In this document: one piece after another, positions 1 to 11,478 of the stretch
Position numbering within the stretch: position 1 is the first letter of the stretch
Layout of the letters: the number at the start of each line of letters is the position of its first letter
NCBI GenBank assembly: GCA_003551455.1
Contig: PUMR01000020.1
Span: 1 to 20,433, forward strand
Length of the DNA: 20,433 nucleotides
Direction: 5' to 3'
DNA from: Mollicutes bacterium
Lineage (GTDB): Bacteria; Bacillota_I; Bacilli_A; Izemoplasmatales; Izemoplasmataceae
Program-made: the position numbers and the translations under genes
The notes under the pieces: generated by a model
What the model saw: only the letters and a program-made list of their open reading frames with translations
Told to the model about the DNA's origin: nothing
Database searches by the model: none

Positions 1-3991
<3,991 letters not shown>

Positions 3992-3995
3992 AAAT

Positions 3996-6806
3996 GTGAA
4001 AGAGATCGTCATAAAAGGCGCCAAAGAGAACAATCTGCAGAATCTAGACATCTCCATCCCCAAGGAGAAATTCGTCGTCATGACGGGACTTTCCGGTTCC
4101 GGCAAGACATCTTTGGCGTTCGACACCATATACAAAGAGGGGCAACGCCGATATGTGGAGAGTCTGAGCGCTTATGCCCGGCAGTTCCTCGGCAATCTGG
4201 AAAAACCGGATGTGGAATCGATCGAGGGGCTCTCCCCGGCGATTTCCATCGACCAGAAGACCACATCGAAAAACCCGCGGAGCACCGTCGGGACCGTGAC
4301 GGAGATCTATGACTATCTCCGGTTGCTCTATGCACGGGTCGGCAAGCCTGTCTGCCCCACCCACGATGTAGAGATCACTTCGCAGACCATAGAGGACATG
4401 ACCGAGAGGGTGTTCGATCGCGAAGAAGGCAGTCGCATCGAGATTCTCGCACCGGTTGTCTCGGGGAAGAAGGGGACCCACAAGAAGACATTCGAGAACC
4501 TCAAGAAGGAAGGGTTCGTCCGTGTCCGCGTCAACGGCGACGTGATGGAACTCGAAGAGGAAATCGAGCTCGACAAGAACAAATCCCACGATATCGAGGT
4601 GATGGTCGACAGGCTGAAGCTCCGTCAAGCCGTCCGGTCACGTCTCTATGATTCCCTGGAGACGGCCAGCCGACTGGGAGAGGGCAAGGTCGTGGTGCTC
4701 ATCGACGGAAAGCCCCACATTTTCAGTGAACATTTCGCCTGCCCCCATTGCGATTTCAGCATCGGTGAACTCGAGCCCCGCCTCTTCTCCTTCAATGCTC
4801 CATACGGGGCCTGTGACGCTTGCGGAGGCCTCGGCTACAACAAGAAGGTCGACCCGGACCTGTTGGTGCACAACCCCCGGTTGTCGGTCTATGAAGGCGC
4901 CATCAAGGGCTGGCAGAATACCCACACCTATCATTTCAAACAACTCGTCGCCCTCGGCAAACACTACGGGATGGACCTGCGGAAACCTTTCCGAGAATTG
5001 ACGGAAAAAGAGAAGGATCTCATCTTCTACGGTTCCGACGAACCGTTGGAATTCAAGTTCCAAGGTCGTTCTTCACGCATCAAGCATGAAAAGTTCGACT
5101 ACTACGAAGGCATCATCAACAACCTAGAACGTCGCTATGTGGAAACGACATCCCGTTTCATGCGGGAATGGATCGAGACACTCATGACCGAGAGGACCTG
5201 TCGCAAATGCGGTGGGAAAAAGCTCAATGAAGCCGCGCTTGCCGTCAAGGTGGACGGGATGGACATCATCGAGATGACAAGCGAGAGCGTCATCGGTCTG
5301 TTGGATGTCCTCGACAATCTCGAACTGTCCCGGACGGACAAGACGATCAGCGCCATGGTCTTGAAAGAGATCACCGAACGATTGAACTTCTTGAAGAACG
5401 TCGGGTTGGACTATCTGACACTCTCCCGGAGGGCGGCGACACTTTCGGGGGGCGAAAGCCAAAGAATCCGCCTCGCCACCCAGATCGGCTCCCGTCTCAC
5501 CGGTGTCCTCTATGTTCTCGATGAACCCTCCAGCGGCCTCCATCAACGCGACAACCGCCGCCTGATCTCGACACTGAAGTCGATGCGCGATCTGGGAAAC
5601 ACCCTCATCGTGGTCGAACATGACGAAGAGACCATGCAACTCGCCGACGAGATCATCGACATCGGCCCCGGCGCCGGCGCCGACGGGGGAAAACTCGTCT
5701 TCCAAGGCACCTATGAGGAGATTCTCGAAGCCGAAGGGACCATCACGGGCGACTATCTTTCGGGAAGGAAGAAAATATCCATCCCGTCCCGCCGTAGACA
5801 ACCGGGAAATGGCCATATTACGGTAAAAGGAGCACGAGAGAACAACCTGAAGAACATCGATGTCAGCTTCCCGAAAGGGGTATTGACTGTCGTCACGGGC
5901 GTGAGTGGCAGCGGCAAGAGTTCGCTGGTCAATTTCTGCCTCTACAAGGGTCTCCACAACAAGGTGTATCCAAAAAGGCTCGATCCGGGCGATTTCGACG
6001 ATATCGAAGGACATGAGATGATCAACAAGATCATCAATATCGACCAATCCCCGATCGGTCGCACCCCCCGGAGCAACCCGGGAACCTACACCAACGTCTT
6101 CGATGATATCCGTGACGTCTTCGCCATGACGAACGAGGCGAAAATGCGCGGCTATAAAAAGGGACGTTTCAGTTTCAACGTCAAGGGGGGACGCTGCGAG
6201 ACCTGCCATGGGGACGGCCTCATCAAGATCGAGATGCATTTCCTCCCCGACGTCTATGTCCCTTGCGAAGCCTGCGGCGGCACCCGCTACAACCGTGAGA
6301 CCCTGCAGGTCAAATACAAGGGCAAGAACATCGCCGAGGTCTTGGACATGACCATCGCCGAGGCTCGCGACTTCTTCAAGAACATCCCCAAAGCGGCCCA
6401 CAAGATGCAGACGCTCATGGATGTCGGTCTCGGCTATCTGAAAATCGGCCAGCCCGCCCCGACACTCTCGGGAGGCGAGGCCCAACGGGTGAAACTCGCC
6501 CGCGAACTCCACAAACGCATCACCGCGGAGACATTCTACATCCTCGACGAGCCGACGACGGGCTTGCATTCCGACGATGTGAAACGGCTTCTCGAGGTCA
6601 TCGACAACATTGTCGACCAGGGGGCCACCGTCGTCATCATCGAACACAATCTCGATGTCATCAAATATGCCGACCATATCGTCGACCTTGGTCCCGAAGG
6701 CGGCGCCGAGGGCGGGGAAGTCCTGGTGGAAGGCACACCCGAAGAAGTCGCCGAAAGCGAAGATTCCCACACCGGACTGTTTTTGAGAAAGGTTCTCGGG
6801 AGGTAA
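3996..6806 (+). CDS. uvrA: Excinuclease ABC subunit UvrA
   Basis: Damage-recognition ATPase of nucleotide excision repair; UvrA2 loads UvrB at lesions in the cytoplasm. The 936 residues match the usual length of about 940. Two ABC modules are visible. The first has Walker A GLSGSGKT (31-38) and signature LSGGESQR followed by LDEPSSGLH. The second has Walker A GVSGSGKS (about 635-642) and LSGGEAQR followed by LDEPTTGLH. The zinc sites CPHC...CDAC (from about 249) and CETC...CEAC (from about 734) are present, plus CRKC. The frame is open upstream into ligA, but homology begins at VKEIVIKGAKENNL. GTG 3996, with GAGGAG 7 bases before it, is therefore taken as the start. uvrB is not in this window, whereas uvrB-uvrA pairs are common in Firmicutes. 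Confidence 0.97.
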   Translation: MKEIVIKGAKENNLQNLDISIPKEKFVVMTGLSGSGKTSLAFDTIYKEGQRRYVESLSAYARQFLGNLEKPDVESIEGLSPAISIDQKTTSKNPRSTVGTVTEIYDYLRLLYARVGKPVCPTHDVEITSQTIEDMTERVFDREEGSRIEILAPVVSGKKGTHKKTFENLKKEGFVRVRVNGDVMELEEEIELDKNKSHDIEVMVDRLKLRQAVRSRLYDSLETASRLGEGKVVVLIDGKPHIFSEHFACPHCDFSIGELEPRLFSFNAPYGACDACGGLGYNKKVDPDLLVHNPRLSVYEGAIKGWQNTHTYHFKQLVALGKHYGMDLRKPFRELTEKEKDLIFYGSDEPLEFKFQGRSSRIKHEKFDYYEGIINNLERRYVETTSRFMREWIETLMTERTCRKCGGKKLNEAALAVKVDGMDIIEMTSESVIGLLDVLDNLELSRTDKTISAMVLKEITERLNFLKNVGLDYLTLSRRAATLSGGESQRIRLATQIGSRLTGVLYVLDEPSSGLHQRDNRRLISTLKSMRDLGNTLIVVEHDEETMQLADEIIDIGPGAGADGGKLVFQGTYEEILEAEGTITGDYLSGRKKISIPSRRRQPGNGHITVKGARENNLKNIDVSFPKGVLTVVTGVSGSGKSSLVNFCLYKGLHNKVYPKRLDPGDFDDIEGHEMINKIINIDQSPIGRTPRSNPGTYTNVFDDIRDVFAMTNEAKMRGYKKGRFSFNVKGGRCETCHGDGLIKIEMHFLPDVYVPCEACGGTRYNRETLQVKYKGKNIAEVLDMTIAEARDFFKNIPKAAHKMQTLMDVGLGYLKIGQPAPTLSGGEAQRVKLARELHKRITAETFYILDEPTTGLHSDDVKRLLEVIDNIVDQGATVVIIEHNLDVIKYADHIVDLGPEGGAEGGEVLVEGTPEEVAESEDSHTGLFLRKVLGR

Positions 6807-6811
6807 TGCGG

Positions 6812-7432
6812 ATGGAAGAATTCGAAGAGAAGGACTGTCCCGAAGAGAAGGAAGAAGAACAAGAGGAAGAGAAGAACGGAAAAGAACAAGAAGAGGATCG
6901 TGAAGAAGACGACGAAGAGCGCCGGAAACGGCACGAGAAGGAACTCAAGAAGCTTCTTGAGACTTTGAAGGAACTCGAAGAGGAGAAAAAGCGCCAACGG
7001 GACACGAAACCTTCACGCATGATCCGTCTCGAGTTCGGGACCGCCTACCATAGAAATCCGCTTGTCAATTTCTTGATGTATTATCTGATGAATCTCGTCG
7101 TGATGCTCGTACTGCTCGAGCTTTTCGGTTTCGTGGACTATGACCGCTCTCTCGGCCACATCTTCCTTTTCGTCGCGGTCTATACCTTCTTGGAGATGCT
7201 TTTTCGGAACTATGTCCTCTTCAACCATTTCCGCTTTGTCATGCAAACCGTGGGATTCATATTCTTTTTCGGATATTTGACCATATTTTATGTGGTAGAA
7301 CACTTCATCTTCCCCGATTTGATCACATTTGAGGGCGTGACGTTCATCATCATCTTCATGGGGGCCTTCATCGTCTTCCGTTATATCCTCGCCCATTTGA
7401 TAAAGCGCATCATCCTGAAAACTGTGAGGTGA
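6812..7432 (+). CDS. Membrane protein with highly charged N-terminal segment, function unknown
   Basis: I do not recognise this family. The 206-residue product has two parts. The first 65 or so residues are almost entirely Glu, Lys, Asp and Arg, strongly acidic first and then alternating Lys/Glu, with predicted helical or coiled-coil character (KELKKLLETLKELEEEKK). The remainder holds about four hydrophobic membrane segments (around residues 84-108, 115-138, 145-170 and 178-200) and ends in a basic tail. The charged head would be cytosolic if the positive-inside rule holds. ATG 6812 is chosen over ATG 6806, which overlaps the uvrA stop, because GGGAGG lies 8 bases before 6812 but only 2 before 6806. 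It sits between uvrA and hprK, where Bacillus carries the unrelated-looking membrane gene yvlD. A coding role is supported by the operon fit and the tight junctions on both sides. Confidence 0.8.
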   Translation: MEEFEEKDCPEEKEEEQEEEKNGKEQEEDREEDDEERRKRHEKELKKLLETLKELEEEKKRQRDTKPSRMIRLEFGTAYHRNPLVNFLMYYLMNLVVMLVLLELFGFVDYDRSLGHIFLFVAVYTFLEMLFRNYVLFNHFRFVMQTVGFIFFFGYLTIFYVVEHFIFPDLITFEGVTFIIIFMGAFIVFRYILAHLIKRIILKTVR

Positions 7433-7436
7433 TCCG

Positions 7437-8378
7437 ATGGCAGTCACCGTCAAACAACTCGTCGAAGATTTCGGCTTTTCCGTCCACAGCGGAAACAAGG
7501 GACTTTCCACCAGAATCAAGAATTCACAACTCACTCGGCCCGGCATCGAGCTGGCCGGTCTGTTCGATTTTTTCGAACATGACCGGGTACAGATTTTCGG
7601 CAGCAAGGAAGTCACCTTCTTCAGCCGCTTGGACGAAGAGGACCAAGAGATCCGCGTGGATATGATGTTCAAGAAGGAACCGCCGGCTTTCGTGTTTTCC
7701 CGACACGTCGAGATTCCCGCCGTCTTCTTGAAAAAAGGGGATGAATACGGGATTCCCGTTCTCAAGAGCCGTCTCCGGACGAGCGAACTGTTCAGCACCC
7801 TCTATCAATACCTTTTCAGCAAACTCGCTCCCCGCAGGAGCGTGCACGGGACGCTCGTCGACATCAACGGGGTGGGTGTCCTCATCCGGGGGAAAAGCGG
7901 CATCGGCAAGAGCGAAGTGGCCCTGGAACTCGTCCGCAGGGGACATCAGCTCATCGCGGACGACCGGGTGGACATCTTCGAACGCGAAGCGGGACACATC
8001 ATCGGTGAAGCACCGGACCTCCTCAAGGAGCATCTCGAGATCCGGGGCATCGGCATCGTCAATGTGGTGCGTCTTTTCGGTGCCAGCGCCTATCGCCGCA
8101 ACAAAGAGGTCATGCTCGTTGTGGAGCTAGTTGCTTGGCAGGAGGACACGGACTATGATAGATTGGGTTTGGACACGCGTACAGAGAAGTTCTTCGAGAC
8201 CGAAGTGCCCTTCGTGGAGATTCCCATCACCGCCGCCCGTAGTGTTCCGAGTCTCATCGAGGTCGCGGCGATGAACACCCGCTTGCGTCATCTGGGCACG
8301 GATATGGCCTTGGACTTTTCCCGCGCCGTCTCGCATGAGATTGAACGCAAGGCCAAGAACAGGAAGAAAGAGAAGTGA
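7437..8378 (+). CDS. hprK: HPr kinase/phosphorylase HprK
   Basis: Bifunctional sensor enzyme that phosphorylates Ser46 of HPr with ATP or pyrophosphate and removes the phosphate by phosphorolysis. It controls catabolite repression and PTS sugar uptake in Gram-positive bacteria. The 313 residues match the family. Seen here: the N-terminal domain; His137 in RRSVHGTLVD, equivalent to the conserved active-site His; the P-loop GKSGIGKS at 152-159, followed by the Asp pair in LIADDRVDI; and the family signature EIRGIGIVNV from about residue 201. ATG 7437 follows a GAGGTGAT ribosome site, and the previous gene ends 4 bases earlier. The stop overlaps the upstream of the two possible lgt starts. hprK-lgt adjacency is widely conserved in Firmicutes. 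HPr and a CcpA-type regulator are not in the window. Confidence 0.97.
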   Translation: MAVTVKQLVEDFGFSVHSGNKGLSTRIKNSQLTRPGIELAGLFDFFEHDRVQIFGSKEVTFFSRLDEEDQEIRVDMMFKKEPPAFVFSRHVEIPAVFLKKGDEYGIPVLKSRLRTSELFSTLYQYLFSKLAPRRSVHGTLVDINGVGVLIRGKSGIGKSEVALELVRRGHQLIADDRVDIFEREAGHIIGEAPDLLKEHLEIRGIGIVNVVRLFGASAYRRNKEVMLVVELVAWQEDTDYDRLGLDTRTEKFFETEVPFVEIPITAARSVPSLIEVAAMNTRLRHLGTDMALDFSRAVSHEIERKAKNRKKEK

Positions 8379-8383
8379 AGTCT

Positions 8384-9319
8384 ATGTCTTTTCCGCTTTT
8401 GAACAATGTCCATGTATTCGACCCGCTGCCGAATTCTTTCCAGATAGGGCCGTTGGAGGTCTATTTTTACAGTCTCTTCATTGTGGCCGGTGTCATCATC
8501 GCGCTTTGGCTCGGTCTGAGGGAAGGGCCGAAGATCGGCATTTCCAAGGACCATATCATCGACGGTCTGCTCATCATCCTGCCGCTTTCGGTCCTCGGCA
8601 CGAGACTGTGGTATGTGGCGTTCCAATGGGACCAGTTCCGCGGGGACCCGCTATCGATCATCGCCTTCTGGCAGGACGGTTTCCGGGGACTCGCCATCCA
8701 TGGCGGGTTTGTGACGGCTTTTGTGGCGACATTGATCTATACGAAAGTCCGCGGCATCAACTTCTTCCGCGGCATCGACCTCATGGCGCCCGGCTTCCTC
8801 ATCGCCCAAGCCCTCGGCCGCTGGGGGAACTTTTTCAACCAGGAAGCCCACGGCGGTGTCATCGGCGGATTGACGAACGGCTCCGCGGCGCTTTCGCTAG
8901 ACCAACAACGCGCTTTTCTCAGCGGTACGCTCCGTCTGCCGGATTTCATCGTCGACCAGATGTATTTCACCGCCCGCATGCGTCCCTATTCCGCGCTCGG
9001 TGACCAGTATTTCCACCCGACCTTCCTGTATGAGTCGCTTTGGAACATCCTCGGTTTCATCATCATGCTCATCCTGCGGCGGACCCCCCTCATCCGTACC
9101 GGGGACCTCGTGGCGTTCTATCTCATCTGGTATTCCGTGGGACGTTTCTTCATCGAGTTCCTCCGGACGGACGCCCTCATGATCGGCGACACCGGGCTCA
9201 GGGCCGCCCAAGTCACATCGATCGTGATGATCCTCGGCGGTGTGGCGTTCTTGGTCCTGAACCACCTCGTCTGGAAGAACAAGCGCTATGAACAAGTCCT
9301 CGAAGAGCATAAAGCATGA
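8384..9319 (+). CDS. lgt: Prolipoprotein diacylglyceryl transferase Lgt
   Basis: Integral membrane enzyme that transfers diacylglycerol from phosphatidylglycerol to the lipobox Cys of prolipoproteins, the first lipidation step. The 311-residue product has about seven hydrophobic segments. It carries the family landmarks: AIHGGF (His about 106) and the signature RWGNFFNQEAHG (Arg about 146, equivalent to the essential Arg of E. coli Lgt). A late segment, YSVGRFFIEFLRTD, is also typical. ATG 8384 has an AGAAG ribosome site 8 bases upstream. An in-frame GTG at 8375, forming a GTGA overlap with the hprK stop, is a plausible alternative that adds three residues. Two probable substrates are encoded downstream at 12789 and 13338. 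Confidence 0.95.
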   Translation: MSFPLLNNVHVFDPLPNSFQIGPLEVYFYSLFIVAGVIIALWLGLREGPKIGISKDHIIDGLLIILPLSVLGTRLWYVAFQWDQFRGDPLSIIAFWQDGFRGLAIHGGFVTAFVATLIYTKVRGINFFRGIDLMAPGFLIAQALGRWGNFFNQEAHGGVIGGLTNGSAALSLDQQRAFLSGTLRLPDFIVDQMYFTARMRPYSALGDQYFHPTFLYESLWNILGFIIMLILRRTPLIRTGDLVAFYLIWYSVGRFFIEFLRTDALMIGDTGLRAAQVTSIVMILGGVAFLVLNHLVWKNKRYEQVLEEHKA

Positions 9320-9337
9320 ATCCAAGGAGGCTTTAAT

Positions 9338-10255
9338 ATGAAAGACGTCATCATCATCGGCGCCGGTCCCGGAGGGATGACGGCCGCCATCTACACCCAG
9401 CGGGCCAATCTGGAGACAACCATCATCGAGAAGGCCGCCCCGGGCGGCTACATGGTGAACACCTACGAGATTGAGAATTATCCCGGCTTCGGGAAAGTGA
9501 GCGGTTATGAGCTCAGCGAGAAGATGTTCAACCACGTGCAGGAACTCGGGGTGGAATATCTCTATGGTGACGTGACGAAAATCGTCGACAAACGGGAGAA
9601 AAAGGAGGTCCATACCGCCGACGGGAAGGTGCATGAGGCCAAAGCGGTCATCATCGCGACCGGTACCGTACCGCGAAAGACGGGAGCGAAGAATGAGGAG
9701 AAGTTCTTCTCACGGGGCATCAGTTTCTGTGCCGTTTGCGACGGCGCGTTCTTCAAAGGGAAGGAAGTCATCGTCCTTGGCGGCGGCAACAGCGCCCTGG
9801 ACGAGGCGATCTATCTCACCTCGATGGATATCAAGGTCACCATCGTGAACATCCTCGATTCCCTGCAAGCCGACAAGGGCACGGTGGAAAAGGCGAAAAA
9901 GAACGAGAAGATCGAGTTCCTCCTCGGTCACGAGGTCACGGAGTTCAAGGGGGATGCTTCCCTGGAAGCCGTGGAACTCCGCGATGTCAAGACCAAAAAG
10001 ACCTTCAAGAAAGCCGTCGCCGGCGTTTTCGTCTTCATCGGCCAGATTCCGAACACATCCTTCCTGCAAGACCTTCCCATCCTCACACCCCAGGGATATG
10101 TCAAAGTGAACGGACGCATGGAGACCGAAATCCCCGGTATATTCGCCGTGGGGGATGTCATCGAGAAGGACCTGCGCCAGATCGTGACAGCCACGGCTGA
10201 CGGGGCCGTCGCCTCCCAGGCGGTTTCCCGCTATCTCGAAAGAATCGAACAATGA
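9338..10255 (+). CDS. trxB: Thioredoxin reductase-like flavoprotein (TrxB family, altered NADPH site)
   Basis: Low-molecular-weight flavoprotein disulfide reductase, expected to pass electrons from a nicotinamide (or other donor) via FAD and a Cys pair to thioredoxin. The 305 residues match the family. Seen: FAD motif IGAGPGGMTAA at the N-terminus; redox centre CAVCD (Cys131, Cys134); second dinucleotide-fold motif VLGGGNSALDEA; and C-terminal FAVGDVIEKDLRQIVTATADGA. The loop that normally reads HRRxxxR, which grips the NADPH 2'-phosphate, reads NILDSLQ at 171-177, so all four key residues are replaced. The electron donor may therefore be NADH or a protein such as ferredoxin. ATG 9338 has a perfect AAGGAGG site 7 bases upstream. 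It is the last gene before a strong terminator. Family is certain; thioredoxin as partner is inference. Confidence 0.93.
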   Translation: MKDVIIIGAGPGGMTAAIYTQRANLETTIIEKAAPGGYMVNTYEIENYPGFGKVSGYELSEKMFNHVQELGVEYLYGDVTKIVDKREKKEVHTADGKVHEAKAVIIATGTVPRKTGAKNEEKFFSRGISFCAVCDGAFFKGKEVIVLGGGNSALDEAIYLTSMDIKVTIVNILDSLQADKGTVEKAKKNEKIEFLLGHEVTEFKGDASLEAVELRDVKTKKTFKKAVAGVFVFIGQIPNTSFLQDLPILTPQGYVKVNGRMETEIPGIFAVGDVIEKDLRQIVTATADGAVASQAVSRYLERIEQ

Positions 10256-10262
10256 GCGGTGG

Positions 10263-10288
10263 AAAAACGATGCCCGGCATCGTTTTTT
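10263..10288 (+). terminator. Intrinsic terminator after trxB
   Basis: A perfect hairpin ACGATGC / GCATCGT with a CCG loop, flanked by a run of five A and followed by six T, sits 7 bases after the trxB stop. The A/T flanks can extend the stem. It closes the pcrA-to-trxB transcription unit. Confidence 0.92.
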
Positions 10289-10302
10289 CATTGCGTTTGC
10301 GC

Positions 10303-10308
10303 TATAAT
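10303..10308 (+). promoter_or_regulatory. Candidate -10 box (TATAAT) upstream of the membrane-protein/whiA group
   Basis: A perfect TATAAT lies 14 bases after the terminator T-run. No good -35 element is present at 16-18 bases spacing. Transcription would begin near 10314-10317, inside or directly at the GTG codons that can start the next gene. Confidence 0.55.
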
Positions 10309-10310
10309 AT

Positions 10311-10838
10311 GTGGGGGTGGAGGCGTTGGTCGGGTGGCTGTTCTATGTGGTTGTCTATGGTCTTTTGGGCTATTTTCTTGAACGCCTCATCGACCTCGTC
10401 TACTACGGCGACTTTTTCGACGGGACCATACTCGCCCTTCCCGTGCAGCCGATGTATGGCATCGGCACGACCCTTTGCATATTCTTCCACATGTGTTATA
10501 AAAAAAGCACATTGCCGAGTTGGCTGGGCGTCACACTTCTCGTCCTCGCCGCCTATACGGCCGTGGGACTCACCGAACTCACGACCCACACGCTCCATCG
10601 GCTGCTCACGGGCAAGAACCTCTGGGATTACCGGCATGCGTTCCCTTTCTGCCCTTCCGCGGCCATCTGCATCGTACCTACCGGGGCGTTCGCCTTATTG
10701 GCGCTGTTCGTGGCGCGTTTCATCCATCCGCACGTGCATTTCTTGACCACGTATGTGGCGGGGTGGATGAAACTCCTTCTTGTCATACTTGTCTTGATTG
10801 ATATCTTCTTCTCATACAGCGGGGTGGTCTTACTGTGA
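10311..10838 (+). CDS. CmpB-type (putative ABC-transporter type IV) membrane protein
   Basis: Integral membrane protein of about 170-175 residues with roughly five hydrophobic segments. The pattern GYFLERLIDLVYYGDFFDGT...PVQPMYGIGT and later GKNLWDYRHAFPF...FIHPHV follows the family known as putative ABC-transporter type IV / CmpB, which typically has a GxxxE segment, PIYGxG and WDYSxxPF. The transporter name is historical, no ATPase lies nearby, and the function is unknown. The start is unsettled. GTG 10311 and GTG 10317 lie at the predicted transcription start, which would make the message leaderless; TTG 10326 has a GGAGG only 2 bases before it. The stop forms a GTGA overlap with the next membrane gene, implying a coupled pair. 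The two genes stand between trxB and whiA, where rapZ and yvcK often occur. Confidence 0.8.
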   Translation: MGVEALVGWLFYVVVYGLLGYFLERLIDLVYYGDFFDGTILALPVQPMYGIGTTLCIFFHMCYKKSTLPSWLGVTLLVLAAYTAVGLTELTTHTLHRLLTGKNLWDYRHAFPFCPSAAICIVPTGAFALLALFVARFIHPHVHFLTTYVAGWMKLLLVILVLIDIFFSYSGVVLL

Positions 10839-11467
10839 GACGTACGGATTATCTTGTAGCGGCTGTCGGGGCCGTCACGGTCTTTCTTCTCGTTTTTCCG
10901 CCCACACACCGGGCCTTCTTCGGGTTCACCGACCGCCATTATCTTCTCGGTGGTTTCATCAAGTTCTTTCTCTTCGCCACATTCGGCGACCTCATCTCCC
11001 GTCGCATCCGCCATGGGGACTGGCGGGTGCCCGGGCTCATCTACAAAGCGCTTGCCTGGGGGATTCTCGGCATCTTCATCGTCATCGCCTTCCGGATTTT
11101 CACCGCAGGGATCGCCGGTCTCCAGGAAACGGGCGTCCTACCGGGCGCCGGTGTGACCTTCCTCTTCGCCTTTTTCACGAGCCTCTTCATGAACCTCTTC
11201 TTCGCTCCGGCGATGATGCTCGTCCACCGGGTGAGCGACCAATTCATAGACATGCGTGTCAAAAACACTGGGAAATCGCTTAGAGAGGCTGTCATGACTA
11301 TTGACTACCCGGCGTTTGTCGGCATGTTGGCCAAGACCATACCGCTTTTCTGGATTCCCGCCCACACCATCACGTTCTTGTTGGAAGAGCGTTACCGGGC
11401 TTTTTTCGCCTCGCTTCTGGGGGTCATGCTCGGACTGTTGTTGAATCTTTTCAAAAAGAATGTCTGA
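10835..11467 (+). CDS. Mpv17/PMP22-like integral membrane protein
   Basis: A 210-residue protein with about five membrane segments. The C-terminal block (MLAKTIPLFWIPAHTITFLL then YRAFFASLLG) resembles the Trp-x-Pro-Ala...Phe...Tyr-Arg pattern of bacterial proteins grouped with Mpv17/PMP22, a family of small channels or membrane proteins of uncertain role. The central RIFTAG and MNLFFAPAMMLVHR segments agree with what I recall of such bacterial homologs. This assignment is from memory of patterns and is moderate. The GTG start at 10835 overlaps the upstream stop by 4 bases (GTGA) with a GGGGTGG site about 7 bases before it. The gene ends 11 bases before whiA. Nothing in the sequence tells its substrate. 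Confidence 0.72.
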   Translation: MRRTDYLVAAVGAVTVFLLVFPPTHRAFFGFTDRHYLLGGFIKFFLFATFGDLISRRIRHGDWRVPGLIYKALAWGILGIFIVIAFRIFTAGIAGLQETGVLPGAGVTFLFAFFTSLFMNLFFAPAMMLVHRVSDQFIDMRVKNTGKSLREAVMTIDYPAFVGMLAKTIPLFWIPAHTITFLLEERYRAFFASLLGVMLGLLLNLFKKNV

Positions 11468-11478
11468 GGTGACAAGCG

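Noticed and set aside
5124..6770. 548-codon minus-strand open frame opposite uvrA
   Set aside because: It lies wholly within uvrA, with an Asp/Phe/Val-rich composition typical of an antisense shadow of GC-biased genes.
8130..8180. AT-richer patch with different codon choice inside hprK, with similar short patches in ligA, acpS and tex
   Set aside because: The patches are short and do not disturb the proteins. They are better taken as local variation than as transfer.
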